Positions 31,794-46,224 of a DNA stretch of 64,000 nt are shown here, piece after piece (the stretch's first letter is position 1; every line of letters begins with the position of its first letter). The position numbers and the translations under genes were made by a program. The notes beneath the pieces are model-generated. The model was not told the DNA's origin and made no database searches. It worked only from the letters and a program-made list of their open reading frames with translations. The DNA lies in contig CANTUQ010000058.1 in assembly GCA_947683425.1 (NCBI GenBank), positions 17,720,001 to 17,784,000 on the forward strand, written 5' to 3'. Source of the DNA: Excoecaria cochinchinensis. Its lineage: Eukaryota; Streptophyta; Magnoliopsida; Malpighiales; Euphorbiaceae.

Positions 31794-32370
31794 TTAAAAA
31801 TATTGTTATTTTATCAGAAAAAAATCCATTATGGGGTACATGAACTTGAACTTTTTCCTACCTTAAGTGTTTATATTTTCAAAAGTTGACATTTGATCTA
31901 TATATATATTTTTTATTACTCACATTAAGTACAAGGATTAGCATAATTAAAAGCCATGCCCTGTTGATCAACTTAAAATCACTTTGGAATTGACCAAAAT
32001 TTAAAAAAGTAGAAGAAATATACAATTATTTCAAACATAGAAAAGGTGATTAGTATTTTTTTTTTCTTCAATTTGTTTTGTCTTAGTGGATCTCACATTC
32101 ATTTTATGTTGATCTCATGGCATTTCAATATCAATTTTTGAAAGTAAAAGAGCATTAAAGTTCAGATATCCAAAATGTATTTTTCCTTTTATTTAAATAT
32201 TTTGGATAATGGGGTCGGTTTGAAAGTAATTGAAAATCTAGGTTATTTTTCGTAATAGTAAGATCGACTTTATCAAGTACCGTTATCACTATCATGCAAG
32301 ATTTTTGTTGAACTCGAACAACAAAATAAACTTTTTTATTTGAAATCCATTAATTGATGCGTGTTATAAC

Positions 32371-35300
32371 TGATGTGAGTCCTATAATTTAAAAAAACTT
32401 CATTGGAATGGCCTATTGAAAACGTACCAATCACAATGAATTGAGAATTGTTTTTATCGAAATCTATCGAATTTTTATGGATTTCTGTAAGGGTTGTACT
32501 AGGAAAAATCACTAAAATCGAAAAATTATAGAAACTAGTGAAATTTTGGATGTGAGTTCTATAATTTAGAAAAAGTTCATTAGAATGGCTATTTGAAACT
32601 TACCAATCACAATCCATTGAAAATTGTTTTCATCGAAATCTGACGAATTTTTATGAATTTGTGAAAGCTTTATGTTAAATAAAATCACTCAAATCGAAAA
32701 ATTATAAAAAGTAATAAAATTCTTGATTTGAGTCCTATAATTTTCAAAAATTTCAATGGAATGGCTATTGAAAGCTTACCAATCACAATGCATTGATAAT
32801 TAGTTTCATCGAAATCTGACATTTTTTTATGGATTTCTGAAGCGGATATACTAGAAAACATCACTAAAATCAAAAAATTATAAAAAGTGGTGAAATTTTA
32901 GATGCGAGTCCTATGATTTTGAAAAAATTCATTGGAATGGCTATTGGATGTTTGCCAATCACAATGAATTGAGTGTTGGCTTCAGCGAGATCTGACAAAT
33001 TTTTATGTATTTCTGAAAGCATTATACTAGAGAAAATTAGTAAAATCGAAAAATTATAAAAAGTGATTCTTGATGTGAGTCCAATAATTTTGAAAATTTT
33101 CAATGGAATGGCTATTGAAAGATTATCAATCACAATGGATTTAGAATTTCATCGACATCTAACGAATTTTTATGCATTTCTAAAGGCGTTATATTAGAAA
33201 AAAATTACTAAATCGAAAAATTATAAAAAGTGGTGAAATTCTTGATGTGAGTCCTATAATTTTCAAAATCTTCATTGGAATGGTTATTGTACGCTTATCA
33301 ATTACAATGCATTGAGAATTGCCTTCATTGAATTCTGACTTTTTTTATGGATTTCTGAAGCAGATATATTAGGTAAAATCACTAAAATCAAAAAATTATA
33401 AAAAGTAGTTAAATTTTAGATGCGAGTCTTATAATTTAGAAAAAAATCATTGGAATGACTATTGCAAGCTTACCAATCACAATACATTGAGAATTCATTT
33501 CATCGAAATCTGACGAATTTTTTTGCATTTCTGAAGGCATTATATTAGATAAAATAATTAAAATCGAAAAATTATAAAAAGTGGTAAAATTCTTGATATG
33601 AGTCCTATAATTTTGAAAATTTGCAATGAAATGGCTATTGGGAGCTTACCAATCACAATGTATTGAGAAGTGATTTCATCGATATCTAATGAATTTTTAT
33701 GCATTTCTGAAAGTATTATATTAGGAAAAATCATTAAAATCGAAAAATTATAAAAGTGGTTAAATTCTTGATTGTGTCCTATAATTTTCAAAAACGTAAT
33801 TGGAATGGCTATTAAAAGTTTACAAATCACAATATATTGAGAAATGACTTCACTGGAATTTGACGATTTTTTATGCATTTCTGAAGCGGTTATATTAGGA
33901 AAAATCACTAAAATCGAAAAATTATAAAAATTTGTGAAATTTTAGATGCGAGTCCTATAATTTAGAAAAAATTGAATAGAATGGTTATTAGAAGCTTACC
34001 AATCACAATACATTGAGAATTGGTTTTAACGAAATCTGACGAATTTTTATGCATTTTTAAAAGCATTATAATAAAGAAAATCATTAAAATCGAAAAATTA
34101 TAAAAAGTGGTGAAATTCTTGATGTGAGTCCTATAATTTTGAAAATATTCACTGGAGTGGCTATTGGAAGTTTACCAATCACAATACATTGATAATTGGT
34201 TTTATCGACATCTAACGAATTTTTATGCATTTCTGAATGTATTATACTAGGAAAAATTAGTAAAATCGAAAAATTATAAAATGTGGTGAAATTATTGATG
34301 TGAGTCTTATAATTTTCAAAAAAATTTATTGGAATGTCTATTGTAAACTTACCAATCACAATGCATTGAGAATTAATTTCATCGAAATCTGACATTTTTT
34401 TATGGATTTTTAAAGCGGTTATACTAGTGAAAATTACTAAAATCGAAAAATTATAAAAATTTGTGAAATTTTAGTTGCGAGTCCTATAATTTAGAAAAAA
34501 TTCATTGGAATGACTATTGGAAGCTTACCAATCACAATGCATTGAGAATTGGTTTCATCGAAATCTGACGAATTGTTTTGCATTTTTGAAGTCATTATAT
34601 TATAGAATATCATTAAAACGGAAAAATTATAAAAAGTGGTGAAATTCTTGATGTGAGTTCTATAATTTGGAAAATTTTCAATGTAATGGCTATTGGAAGC
34701 TTACTAATCACAATGGATTTAGAATTAGTTTCATCGACATTTAACGAATTTTTATACATTTTCGAAGGCTACTAGGAAAAATTATTAAAATCAAAAAATT
34801 ATAAAAAGTGGTGAAATTCTTGATGTAAGTCCTCTAATTTTCAAAATCTTCAATGGAATGGCTATTGCAAGCTTACCAATTAAAATGTATTGAGAATTGG
34901 TTTTATTGAAATATGACTTTTTTTATGGATTTCTGAATCAGTTATAATAGGAAAAATCACTAAAATCGAAAAATTTTAAATAGTGGTGAAATTTTAGATG
35001 CAAGTCCTATAATTTAAAAAAAAATCATTGGAATAGTTACATGAACTTGACCAATATCAATGCTATAAGAATTGGTTTCAGCGAGATCTGACGATTTTTA
35101 TGCATTTGTGAAGGCATTATATTAGACAAAATCATTAAAATTGATAAATTATAAAAAGTGGTAAATTCTTGATGCAAGTCCTATAATTTTGAAAATCTTC
35201 AATGTAATGGCTATTTAAAATTTACCAATCACAATGTATTGAGAATTGGTTTCATCGAAATCTGTCGAATTTTTATGGATTTCTATAGGGGTTATACTAG

Positions 35301-37129
35301 GAAAAATCACAAAAATAAAAAAATTACAAAAAAGTGGTGAAATTTTGGATTTGAGTCTTATAATTTAGAAAAATTTCATTGGAAAGGCTATTGGAAGCTT
35401 AGCAATCATAATGTATTGAGAATTGGGTTTATCGAAACCTGACGAATCTTTATGCTTTTCTGAAAGCAATATATTCGAAAAAATCACTAAAATCGAAAAA
35501 TTATAAAATGTGGTGAAATTCTTGATGTGAGTCCCATAGTTTTGAAAAATTTCATTGAAATGGCTATTGAAATCTTATTGATCACAATGCATTTAGAATT
35601 AGAATCATCTTACGAATTTTTATGCATTTCTGAAATGTATTATACTAAGTAAAATCACTAAAATTGAAAAATTATATAAAGTGGCGAAATTTTTGATATG
35701 AGTCTTATAATTTTGAAAAATTTAATTATAATGGCTATTAGAAGCTTACCAATCACAATGCATTGAGAATTGGTTTCATTGAAATCTGACGAATTTTTAA
35801 GGATTTCCGTAGGGGTTATACTAGGAAAAATCACTAAAATAAAAAAACTATAAAAAGTTGTGAAATTTTTAATTTGAGTCCTACAATTTAGAAAACGTTC
35901 ATTGGAATAGCTATTGGAATCTTACTAATTACAATGCATTGAAAATTTGCTTTATTGAAATCTGACGAATTTTTATGAATTTCTGTATGTGTTGTACTAG
36001 ATAAAATCACTTAACTCGAATAATTATAAAAAGTGATGAAATTTTAGATGTGAGTTCTATAATTTAGAAAAATTTCATTAGAATGGCTATTGGAATCTTA
36101 CCAATCACAATGTATTAAGAAATGGTTTCATATAAATCTGACGATTTTTTATGGATTTTTGAAGGTATTATACTAAACAAAATCACTAAATCGAAAAATT
36201 ATAAAAAACTTCATTGCTATTACTACTGGAAGCTTACCGGTCACAATGTATTGAGAATTGGCTTCTGTGAAATCTGACAAATTTGTATGTATTTCTGAAG
36301 GCAATATACTAGAAAAAATCACTAAAATCATAAAAAGTGGTGAAATTTTGGATATTAGTACAATAATTTAGGAAAACTTGTTTGAAATAGCTACTGGGCT
36401 TACCAGTCATAATCTATTGAGAATTAGGTTCATCGGAATCTGACGACTTTTTATGGATTTCTGAAAGCATTATATTATTAAAAATCACTAAAATCGAAAA
36501 ATAGAAGAAGTGGTGAAATTTTGGATTTGAGTCCAATAATTTAGAAAAATTTCATTGCTATTGCTAATAAAAGCTTACCAGTCACAATGCATTGAGAATT
36601 GGCTTCATCGGAATCTGACGAATTTTTATACATTTCTGAAGGCAATATAGTAGGGAAAAATCACTAAAATCAAAAAATCGTAAAAAGTGGCAAAATTTTA
36701 GATCTGAATCCTATAATTTAGCAAAACTTCATTGCTATTGCTACTGGAAACTTACCAGTCACAATGCATTGAGAATTGGTTTCATTGCAATCTGATGAAT
36801 TTTTATGAATTTCTGAAGGCAATATAGTAGGTAAAATCACTAAAATCGAAAAATTGTAAAATATGGCGAAATTTTTATCTGAGTCCAATAATTTAAGGAA
36901 ACTTATTTGAAATAGCTACTGGAAGCTTACTAGTCACAATACTTTGAGAATTTGCTTCATCGAAATCTGACCAGTTTTTATGGATTTCTGAAGACATTAT
37001 ATTAGGAAAAATCACTAAAATCGAAAAATCATAAGAAGTAGTGATATTTTGGATCTGAGTCCTATAATTTAGAAAAACTTCATTGCTATTTCTACTTGAA
37101 GCTTACTAGCCACAATGCATTGAGAATTA
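32371..37129. repeat. Diverged satellite monomers, CpG-poor outer zone
   Basis: About 27 head-to-tail monomers of roughly 175-180 bp (for example starts near 33,988, 34,166, 34,344 and 34,522) form the array edge. Typical words are TACCAATCACAATGCATTGA, TCTGACGAATTTTTATG and GAAAAATTATAAAAAGTGG. They are recognisable relatives of the homogeneous monomer further right, with TG or CA in most places where that monomer has CG. Pairwise similarity is visibly lower than in the inner zone and small indels are common. The last monomers before 37,130 are intermediate. Open frames here arise from the repeat and are not genes. Confidence 0.93.
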
Positions 37130-40100
37130 GTTTCATCAGAATCCGACGAATTTTTACGGATTTCCCTAGGGGTACCACTAGGAAAAATCACCAAAATCGA
37201 AAAAAGTGGTGAAATTTTGGATCCGAGTCCAATAATTCAGGGAAACTCGATTGGAATAGCTACTGGAAGCTTGCCGGTCACAACGCATAGAGAATTGGAT
37301 TCGTCGGAATCCGACGAATTTTTACAGATTTCCCTAGGGGTTCCACTAGGGAAAATCGAAAAATCGTAAAAAGTGGTGAAATTTTGGATCCGAGTCCAAT
37401 AATTCAGGAAAACTCGATTGGAATAGCTACTGGAAGCTTGCCGTTGAGAATTGGGTTCGTCGGAATCCGACGAATTTTTACGGATTTCCCTAGGGGTACC
37501 ACTAGGGAATATCACAAAAATCGAAAAATCGTAAAAAGTGGTGAAATTTTTGATCCGAGTCCAATAATTCAGGAAAACTTGATTGGAATAGCTACTGGAA
37601 GCTTGCCGGTCACAACTCATCGAGAATTGGCTTCGTCGGAATCCGACGAATTTTTACGGATTTCCCTAGCGGTACCATTAGGGAAAATCGAAAAATCGTA
37701 AAAAATGGTGAAATTTTTGATCCGAGTCCAATAATTCCGGAAAACTCGATTGGAATAGCTACTGGAAGCTTGCCGGTCACAACGCATCTAGAATTGGTTT
37801 CGTCGGAATCCGACGAATTTTTACGGATTTCCCTAGGGGTACCACTAGGGAAAATCACAAAAATCTAAAAATCATAAAAAGTGGTAAAATTTTGGATCAA
37901 AGTCCAATAATTCAGGAAAACTCGATTGGAATAGCTACTGGAAGCTTGCCGGTCACAACGCATCGAGAATTGGCTTCGTCGAAATCCGACGAATTTTTAC
38001 GGATTTTCCAAGGGGTACGACTAGGGAAAATCGAAAAATCGTAAAAAGTGGTGAAATTTTGGATCCGAGTCCAATAATTCAGGAAAACTCGATTGGAATA
38101 GCTACTTGAAGCTTGCCATTGAGAATTGGCTTCGTCGAATTCCGAGAAATTTTTACGGATTTCCCAAGCGGTACCACTAGGAAAAATCACCAAATTCGAA
38201 AAATCGTAAAAAGTGGTGAAATTTTTGATCCGAGTCCAATAATTCAGGAAAACTCGATTGGAATAACTACTGGAAGCTTGCCGGTCACAACGCATCGAGA
38301 ATTGGCTTCGTCGAAATCCGACGAATTTTTACGGATTTCCCTAGGGGGTACCACTAGGGAAAATCACCAAAATCCAAAAATCATAAAAAGTGGTGAAATT
38401 TTTGATCCGAGTCCAATAATTCAGGAAAACTCGATTGGAATAGCTACTGGAAGCTTGCCGGTCACAACGTATCGAAAATTGGTTTCGTCGGAATCCGACG
38501 AATTTTTACGAATTTCCCGAGGGGTACCACTAGGAAAAATCACCAAAATCGAAAAATCGTAAAAAGTGGTGAAATTTTGGATCCGAGTCCAATAATTCAC
38601 GAAAACTCGATTGAAATAGCTACTGGAAGCTTGCCGTTGAGAATTGGCTTCGTCGGAATCTGACGAATTTTTACGGATTTCCCTAGGGGTACCACTAAGG
38701 AAAATCACCAAAATCGAAAAATAGTAAAAAGTGGTGAAATTTTGGATCCGAGTCCAATAGTTCAGAAAAACTCGATTGGAATAGCTACTGGAAGCTTGCC
38801 GTTGAGAATTGGCTTCGTCGGAATCCGACGAATTTTTACGGATTTCCCTAGGGGTACCACTAGGGAAAATCACCAAAATGAAAAAATCATAAAAAGTGGT
38901 GAAATTTTTGATCCGAGTCAATTAATTCAGGAATAGCTACTGGAAGCTTGCCGGTCACAACGCATCGAGAATTGACTTCGTCGGAATCCGATGAATTTTT
39001 ACGGATTTTCCTAGGGGTACCACTAGGAAAAATCGAAAAATCGTAAAAAGTGGTGAAATTTTTGATCTGAGTCCAATAATTCAGGAAAACTCGATTGGAA
39101 TAGCTACTGGAAGCTATTCCGTCACAACGCATCGAGAATTGGCTTCGTCAGAATCCTACGAATATTTACGGATTTCCCTAGGGGTACCTCTAGGTAAAAT
39201 CGAAAAATCGTAAAAAGTGGTGAAAGTTTTTATCCGAGTCCAATAATTCAGGAAAACTCGATTGGAATAGCTACTTGAAACTTGCCCGTCACAACGCATC
39301 AAGAATTGGCTTCTTCGGAATAATACGAATTTTTACGGATTTCCCTAAGGGTACCACTAGGGAAAATCACCAAAATTGAAAAATCGTAAAAAGTGGTGAA
39401 ATTTTTGATCCGAGTCCAATAATTTAGGAAAAATCGATTGGAATAGCTACTGGAAGCTTGCCGGTCACAACGCATCGAGAATTGGCTTCGTGGAAATCCG
39501 ACGAATTTTTACGGATTTCCCTAGGGGTACCACTAGGAAAAATCAACAAAATCGAAAAATCGTAAAAAGTGGTGAAATTTTGGGTCCGAGTCCAATAATT
39601 CAGGAAAACTCGATTGGAATAGCTACTGGAAGCTTGCCGGTCACAACGCATCGAGAATTGGCTTCGTCGGAATCCGACGAAATTTTACGCAATTCCCTAG
39701 GGGTATCACTAGGAAAAATCACCAAAATAAAAAAATCTTAAAAGGTGCTGAAATTTTTGATCCGAGTCCAATAATTCAGGAAAACTCGATTGGAATAGCT
39801 ACTGGAAGTTTGCCGGTCACAACGCATTGAGAATTGGCTTCGTCGGAATCCGACGAAGTTTTACGGAATTCCCTAGGGGTACCACTAGGGAAAATCAACA
39901 AAATCGAAAAATCGTAAAAAGTGGTGAAATTTTGGGTCCGAGTCCAATAATTCAGGAAAACTCGATTGGAATAGCTACTGGAAGCTTGCCGGTCACAACG
40001 CATCTAGAATTGGTTTCGTCGGAATCAGACGAATTTTTACGGAATACCCGAGGGGTACCACTAGGGAAAATCACCAAAATCAAAAAATCATAAAAGGTGG

Positions 40101-43100
40101 TGAAATTTTTGATCCGAGTCCTATAATTCAGGAAAACTCGATTGGAAAAGCTACTGGAAGTTTGCCGGTCACAACGCATCTAGAATTGGCTTCGTCGGAA
40201 TCCGACGAATTTTTACGGATTTCCCTAGGGGTACCACTAGGTAAAATGAAAAAATCGAAAAATCGTAAAAAGTGGTGAAATTTTGGGTCCGAGTCCAATA
40301 ATTCAGGAAACTCGATTGGAATAGCTACTGGAAGCTTGCCGTTGAGAATGGGCTTCGTTGAAATCCGACGAATTTTTACGGATTTCCCTAGGGGTACCAC
40401 TAGGGAAAATCACCAAAATCGAAAAATCGTAAAAAGTGGTGAAATTTTGGATCCGAGTCCAATAATTCAGTAAAACTCGATTGGAATAGCTACTGGAAGC
40501 TTTCCGGTCACAACGCATCGAGAATTGGCTTCGTCGGAATCCGACGAATTTTTACGGATTTCGCTAGGGGTACCACTAGGGAAAATGAACAAATTCGAAA
40601 AATCGTAAAAAGTGGTGAAATTTTGGGTCCGAGTCCAATAATTCAGGAAACTCGATTGGAATAGCTACTGGAAGCTTGCCGTTGAGAATTGGCTTCGTTG
40701 AAATCCGACGAATTTTTATGGATTTCCCTAGGGGTACCACTAGGGAAAATCACCAAAATCGAAAAATCGTAAAAAGTGGTGAAATTTTTGATCCGAGTCC
40801 AATAATTCAGTAAAACTTGATTGGAATAGCTACTGGAAGCTTGCCGGTCACAACGCATCGAGAATTGACTTCGTCGGAATCTGACGAATTTTTACGGATT
40901 TCCCTAGGGGTACCAATAGGGAAAATCACCAAAATCGAAAAATCGTAAAAAGTGGTGAAATTTTTGATCCGAGTCCAATAATTCAGTAAAACTCGATTGG
41001 AATAGCTATTGGAAGCTTGCCGGTCACAACGCATCGAGAATTGGTTTCGTCGGAATCCGACGAATTTTTACGGATTTCCCTAGGGGTACCACTAGGGAAA
41101 ATCACCAAAATCCAAAAATCATAAAATGTGGTGAAATTTTTGATCCGAGTCCAATAATTCAGAAAAAATCGATTGGAATAGCTACTGGAAGCTTGCCGGT
41201 CACAACGCATCGAGAATTGGCTTCGTCGGAATCCGACGAATTTTTACGGATTACCCTAGGGATACCACTAAGGAAAATTGAAAAATTCTAAAAAGTGGTG
41301 AAATTTTGGATCCGAGTCAAATAATTCAGGAAAACTCGATTGGAATGGCTACTGGAAGCTTGCCGGTCACAACGCATCGAGAATTGGCTTCGTCGGATTG
41401 CGACGAATTTTTACGGATTTCCCTCGGGGTACCACTAGGGAAAATCACCAAAATTGAAAAATCGTAAAAATTGGTGAAATTTTTGATCCGAGTTCAATAA
41501 TTCAGGAAAACTCGATTAGAATAGCTACTGGAAGCTTGCCGGTCACAACGCATCGAGAATTGGCTTTATCGGAATCCGACGAATTTTTACGAATTTTCCT
41601 AGGAGTACCACTAAAGAAAATCAGCAAAATCGAAAAATCGTAAAAAGTGGTGAAATTTTGGATCCGAGTCCAATAATTAAGGAAAACTCGATTAGAATAG
41701 CTACTGGAAGCTTGCCGTTAAGAATTTGCTTCGTCGGAATCCGACGAATTTTTACGGATTTCCCTACGGGTACCACTAGGGAAAATCACCAAAATCGAAA
41801 AATCGTAAAATGTGGTGAAATTTTTGATCTGAGTCCAATAATTCAGGAAAACTCGATTGGAATAGCTACTGGAAGCTTGCCGTTGAGAATTGGTTTCGTC
41901 GAAATCCGACGAATTTTTACTGTTTTTCCTAGGGGTACCACTAGGGAAAATAACCAAAATCCAAAAATCATAAAAAGTGGTGAAATTTTTGATCCGAGTC
42001 CAATAATTTAGGAAAACTCGATTGGAATAGCTACTGGAAGCTTGCCGGTCACAACGAATCGAGAATTGGTTTCGTCGAAATCCGACGAATTTTTACGGAT
42101 TTCCCTAGGTGTACCACTAGGAAAAATCACCAAAATCCAAAAATCATAAAATGTGGTGAAATTTTGGATCCGAGTCCAATAATTCAGAAAAAATCGATTG
42201 GAATAGCTACTGGAAACTTGCCGGTCACAACGTATCGAGAATTGGCTTCGTCGGAATCCGACGAATTTTTACGGATTTCCCTACGGGTACCACTAGGAAA
42301 AATCAAAAAATTGTAAAAATTGGTGAAATTTTGGATCCGAGTCCAATAATTCAGGAAAACTCGATTGGAATAGCTATTGGAAGCTTGCCGGCCACAACGC
42401 ATCAAGAATTGGCTTCGTCGAAATCCGACGACTTTTTACGGATTTCCCTACCACTAGGGAAAATCAACAAAATTGAAAAATCGTAAAAAGTGGTGAAATT
42501 TTTTATCCGAGTCCAATAATTCAGGAAAACTCGATTGGAATAGCTAATGGAAGCTTGCCGATCACAACGCATTGAGAATTGGATTCGTCGGAATCCGACG
42601 AATTTTTACGGATTTCCCTAGGGGTACCACTAGGGAAAATCACCAAAATCCAAAAATCATAAAAGGTGGTGAAATTTTGGATCCGAGTCCAATAATTCAG
42701 GAAAACTCGATTGAAATATGTACTGGAAGCTTGCCGGTCACAACGCATCGAGAATTGGTTTCGTCAGAATCCGACGAATTTTTACGGATTTCCCTAGAGG
42801 TAACACTAGGGAAAATAACCAAAATCAAAAAATTGTAAAAGGTGGTGAAATTTTGGATCCGAGTCCAATAATTCAGGAAAACTCGATTAGAATAGCAACT
42901 GGAAGCTTGCCGGTCACAACGCATCGAGAATTGGCTTCGTCGAAATTCGACGAATTTTTACGGAATTCCCTAGGGGTATCACTAGTGAAAATCACCAAAA
43001 TCAAAAAATCATAAAAGGTAGTGAAATTTTTGATCCGAGTCCAATAATTCAGGAAAAATCGATTGGAATAGCTACTGGAAGCTTACCGGTCACAAAGCAT

Positions 43101-46100
43101 GTAGAATTGGCTTCGTCGAAATCCGACGAATTTTTACGGATTTCCCTAAGGGTACCACAAGGAAAAATCGAAAAACCGTAAAAAGTGATGAAATTTTGGA
43201 TCCGGGTCCAATAATTCAGGAAAACTCGATTGGAATAGCTACTGGAAGCTTGCCGGTCACAACGCATCTAGAATTGGCTTAGTCGGAATCCAACGAATTT
43301 TTACGGATTTCCCTAGGGGTACCACTAAGGAAAATCAACAAAATCGAAAAATCGTAAAAAGTGGTGAAATTTTTTATACGAGTCCAATAATTCAGGAAAA
43401 CTCGATTGGAATAGCTACTGGAAATTTGCCGATCACAACGCATGGAGAATTGGCTTCGTCGGAATCCAATGAATTTTTACGGATTTTCCTAGGGCACCAC
43501 TAGGGAAAATCACCAAAATCGAAAAATTTTAAAAAGTGGTGAAATTTTGGGTCCGAGTTTAATAATTCAGGAAAACTCGATTGGAATAGCTACTGGAATC
43601 TTGCCGTTGAGTATTGGCTTCGTCGGAATCCGACGAATTTTTACAGATTTCCCTAGGGGTACCACTAGGGAAAATCACCAAAATCGAAAAATCGTAATAG
43701 TGGTGAAATTTTGGATCCGAGTCCAATAAATCAGGAAAACTCGATTGGAATAGCTACTAGTAGCTTGCCGTTGAGAATTGGCTTCGTTGAAATCCGACGA
43801 ATTTTTACGGATTTCCCTAGGAGTACCACTAGAAAAAATCACCAAAATCGAAAAATCGTAAAAAGTGGTGAAATTTTGGATCCGAGTCCAATAATTCAGG
43901 AAAACTCGATTGGAATAGCTACTGAAAACTTGCCGGTCACAACGCATCGAGAATTGGCTTCGTCGGAATCCAACGAATTTTTACGGATTTCCCTAGGGGT
44001 ACCACTAGGGAAAATCAACAAAATCCAAAAATCATAAAATGTGGTGAAATTTTGGATCTGAGTCCAATAATTCAGGAAAACTCGATTGGAATAGCTACTG
44101 GAAGCTTGCCGATCACAACGTATCGAGAATTGGCTTCATCGGAATCCGACGAATTTTTACGGATTTCCCTAAGGGTACCACTAGGAAAAATCGAAAAATA
44201 TTAAAAAGTGGTGAAATTTTGGATCCGAGTCCAATAATTCAGGAAAACTAGATTGGAATATCTACTGGAAGCTTGCCGTTCATAATTGGCTTCGTTGAAA
44301 TCCGATGAATTTTTACGGATTTCCCTAGTGGTACCACTAGGGAAAATCACCAAAATCGAAAAATCGTAAAAAGTGGTGAAATTTTTAATCCGAGCCCAAT
44401 AATTTCGGAAAGCTCGATTGGAATAGCTACTGGAAGCTTGCCGGTCACAACGCATCGAGAATTGGCTTCGTCGGAATCCGACGAATTTTTATGGATTTCC
44501 CTAGGGGTACCACTAGGGAAAATCCCCAAAATCCAAAAATCATAAAAGGTGGTGAAATTTTGGATCCGAGTCCAATAATTCAGGAAAACTCGATTGGAAT
44601 AGCTACAGGAAGCTTGCCGGTCACAACGTATCGAGAATTTGCTTCGTCGTAATCCGACGAATTTTTACGGATTTCCCTAGGGGTACCACTAGGAAAAATC
44701 GAAAAATAGTAAAAAGTGGTGAAATTTTGGATCCGAGTCCAATAATTCAGGAAAACTCGATTGGAATAGCTACTGGAAGCTTGCCGGCCACAACGCATCG
44801 AGAATTGGCTTTGTCGCAATCAGACGAATTTTTACGGATTTCCCTAGGGGTACCACTAGGGAAAATCAACAAAATCGAAAAATCGTAAAAAGTGGTGAAA
44901 TTTTTGATCCGAGTCCAATAATTCAGGAAAACTCGATTGGAATAGCTAATGGAAGCTTGCCGATCACAATGCATCGAGAATTTGCTTCTTCGGAATCCGA
45001 CGAATTTTTACGGATTTCCCTAGGGGTACCACTAGGGAAAATCACAAAAATCCAAAAATCATAAAAGGTGGTGAAATTTTTGATCCGAGTCCAATAATTC
45101 AGGAAAACTCGATTGAAATATCTTCTGGAAGCTTGCCGGTCGCAACGCATCGAGAATTGGCTTCATCGGAATCCGACGAATTTTTACGGATTTCCCTTGG
45201 GGTACCACTAGGGAAAATCACCAAAATCAAAAAATTGTAAAAGGTGATGAAATTTTTGATCCGAGTCCAATAATTCAGGAAAACTCGATTGGAATAGCTA
45301 CTGGAAGCTTGCCGGTCACAACGCATCGAGAATTGGCTTCGTCGGAATCCGACGAAGTTTTACGGAATTCCCTAGGGGTACTACTAAGAAAAATCACCAA
45401 AATCAAAAAATCATAAAAGGTGGTGAAATTTTTGATCCGAGTCCAATAATTCAGGAAAACTCGATTGGAATAGCTACTGGAAGTTTGCCGGTCACAACGC
45501 ATCGAGAATTGGCTTCGTCGGAATCCGACGAATTTTTACGGATTTTCCTAGGGGTACCACTAGGAAAAATCACCAAAATATAAACATTGTAAAAGGTGGT
45601 GAAATTTTTGATCCGAGTCCAATAATTCAGGAAAACTCGATTGGAATAGCTACTGGAAGCTTGCCGGCCACAACGCATCGAGAATTGGCTTCGTCCGAAT
45701 CCGACGAATTTTTACGGAATTCTCTAGGGGTACCACTAGGGAAAATCACCAAAATCAAAAAATCATAAAAGGTGGTGAAATTTTGGATCCGAGTCCAATA
45801 ATTCAGGAAAACTCGATTGGAATAGCTACAGGAAGCTTGCCGGTCACAACGTATCGAGAATTAGCTTCGTCGGAATCCGACGAATTTTTACGGATTTCCA
45901 TAGGGGTACCACTAGGAAAAATCGAAAAATAGTAAAAAGTGGTGAAATTTTGGATCCGAGTCCAATAATTCAGGAAAACTCGATTGGAATAGCTACTGGA
46001 AGCTTGTCGGCCACAACGCATCGAGAATTGGCTTCGTCGGAATCCGACGAATTTTTACGGATTTCCCTAGGGGTACCACTAGGGAAAAACAACAAAATCG

Positions 46101-46224
46101 AAAAATCGTAAAAAGTGGTGAAATTTTTGATCCGAGTCCAATAATTCAGGAAAACTCGATTGGAATAGTTAATGGAAGCTTGCCGATCACAACGCATCGA
46201 GAATTGGCTTCGTCGGAATCCGAT

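Larger units (their letters stand above)
29367..32370. other. Intron of SWC2 copy 2 carrying two insertions
   Basis: Outside the two transposons listed separately, this stretch matches 9898-11130 of copy 3 closely, including GCATATCAACAAGTAAGATG and ATCCATTAATTGATGC. The match ends at 32370, the base before satellite DNA begins. The next SWC2 exon, expected downstream, is missing. Confidence 0.8.
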
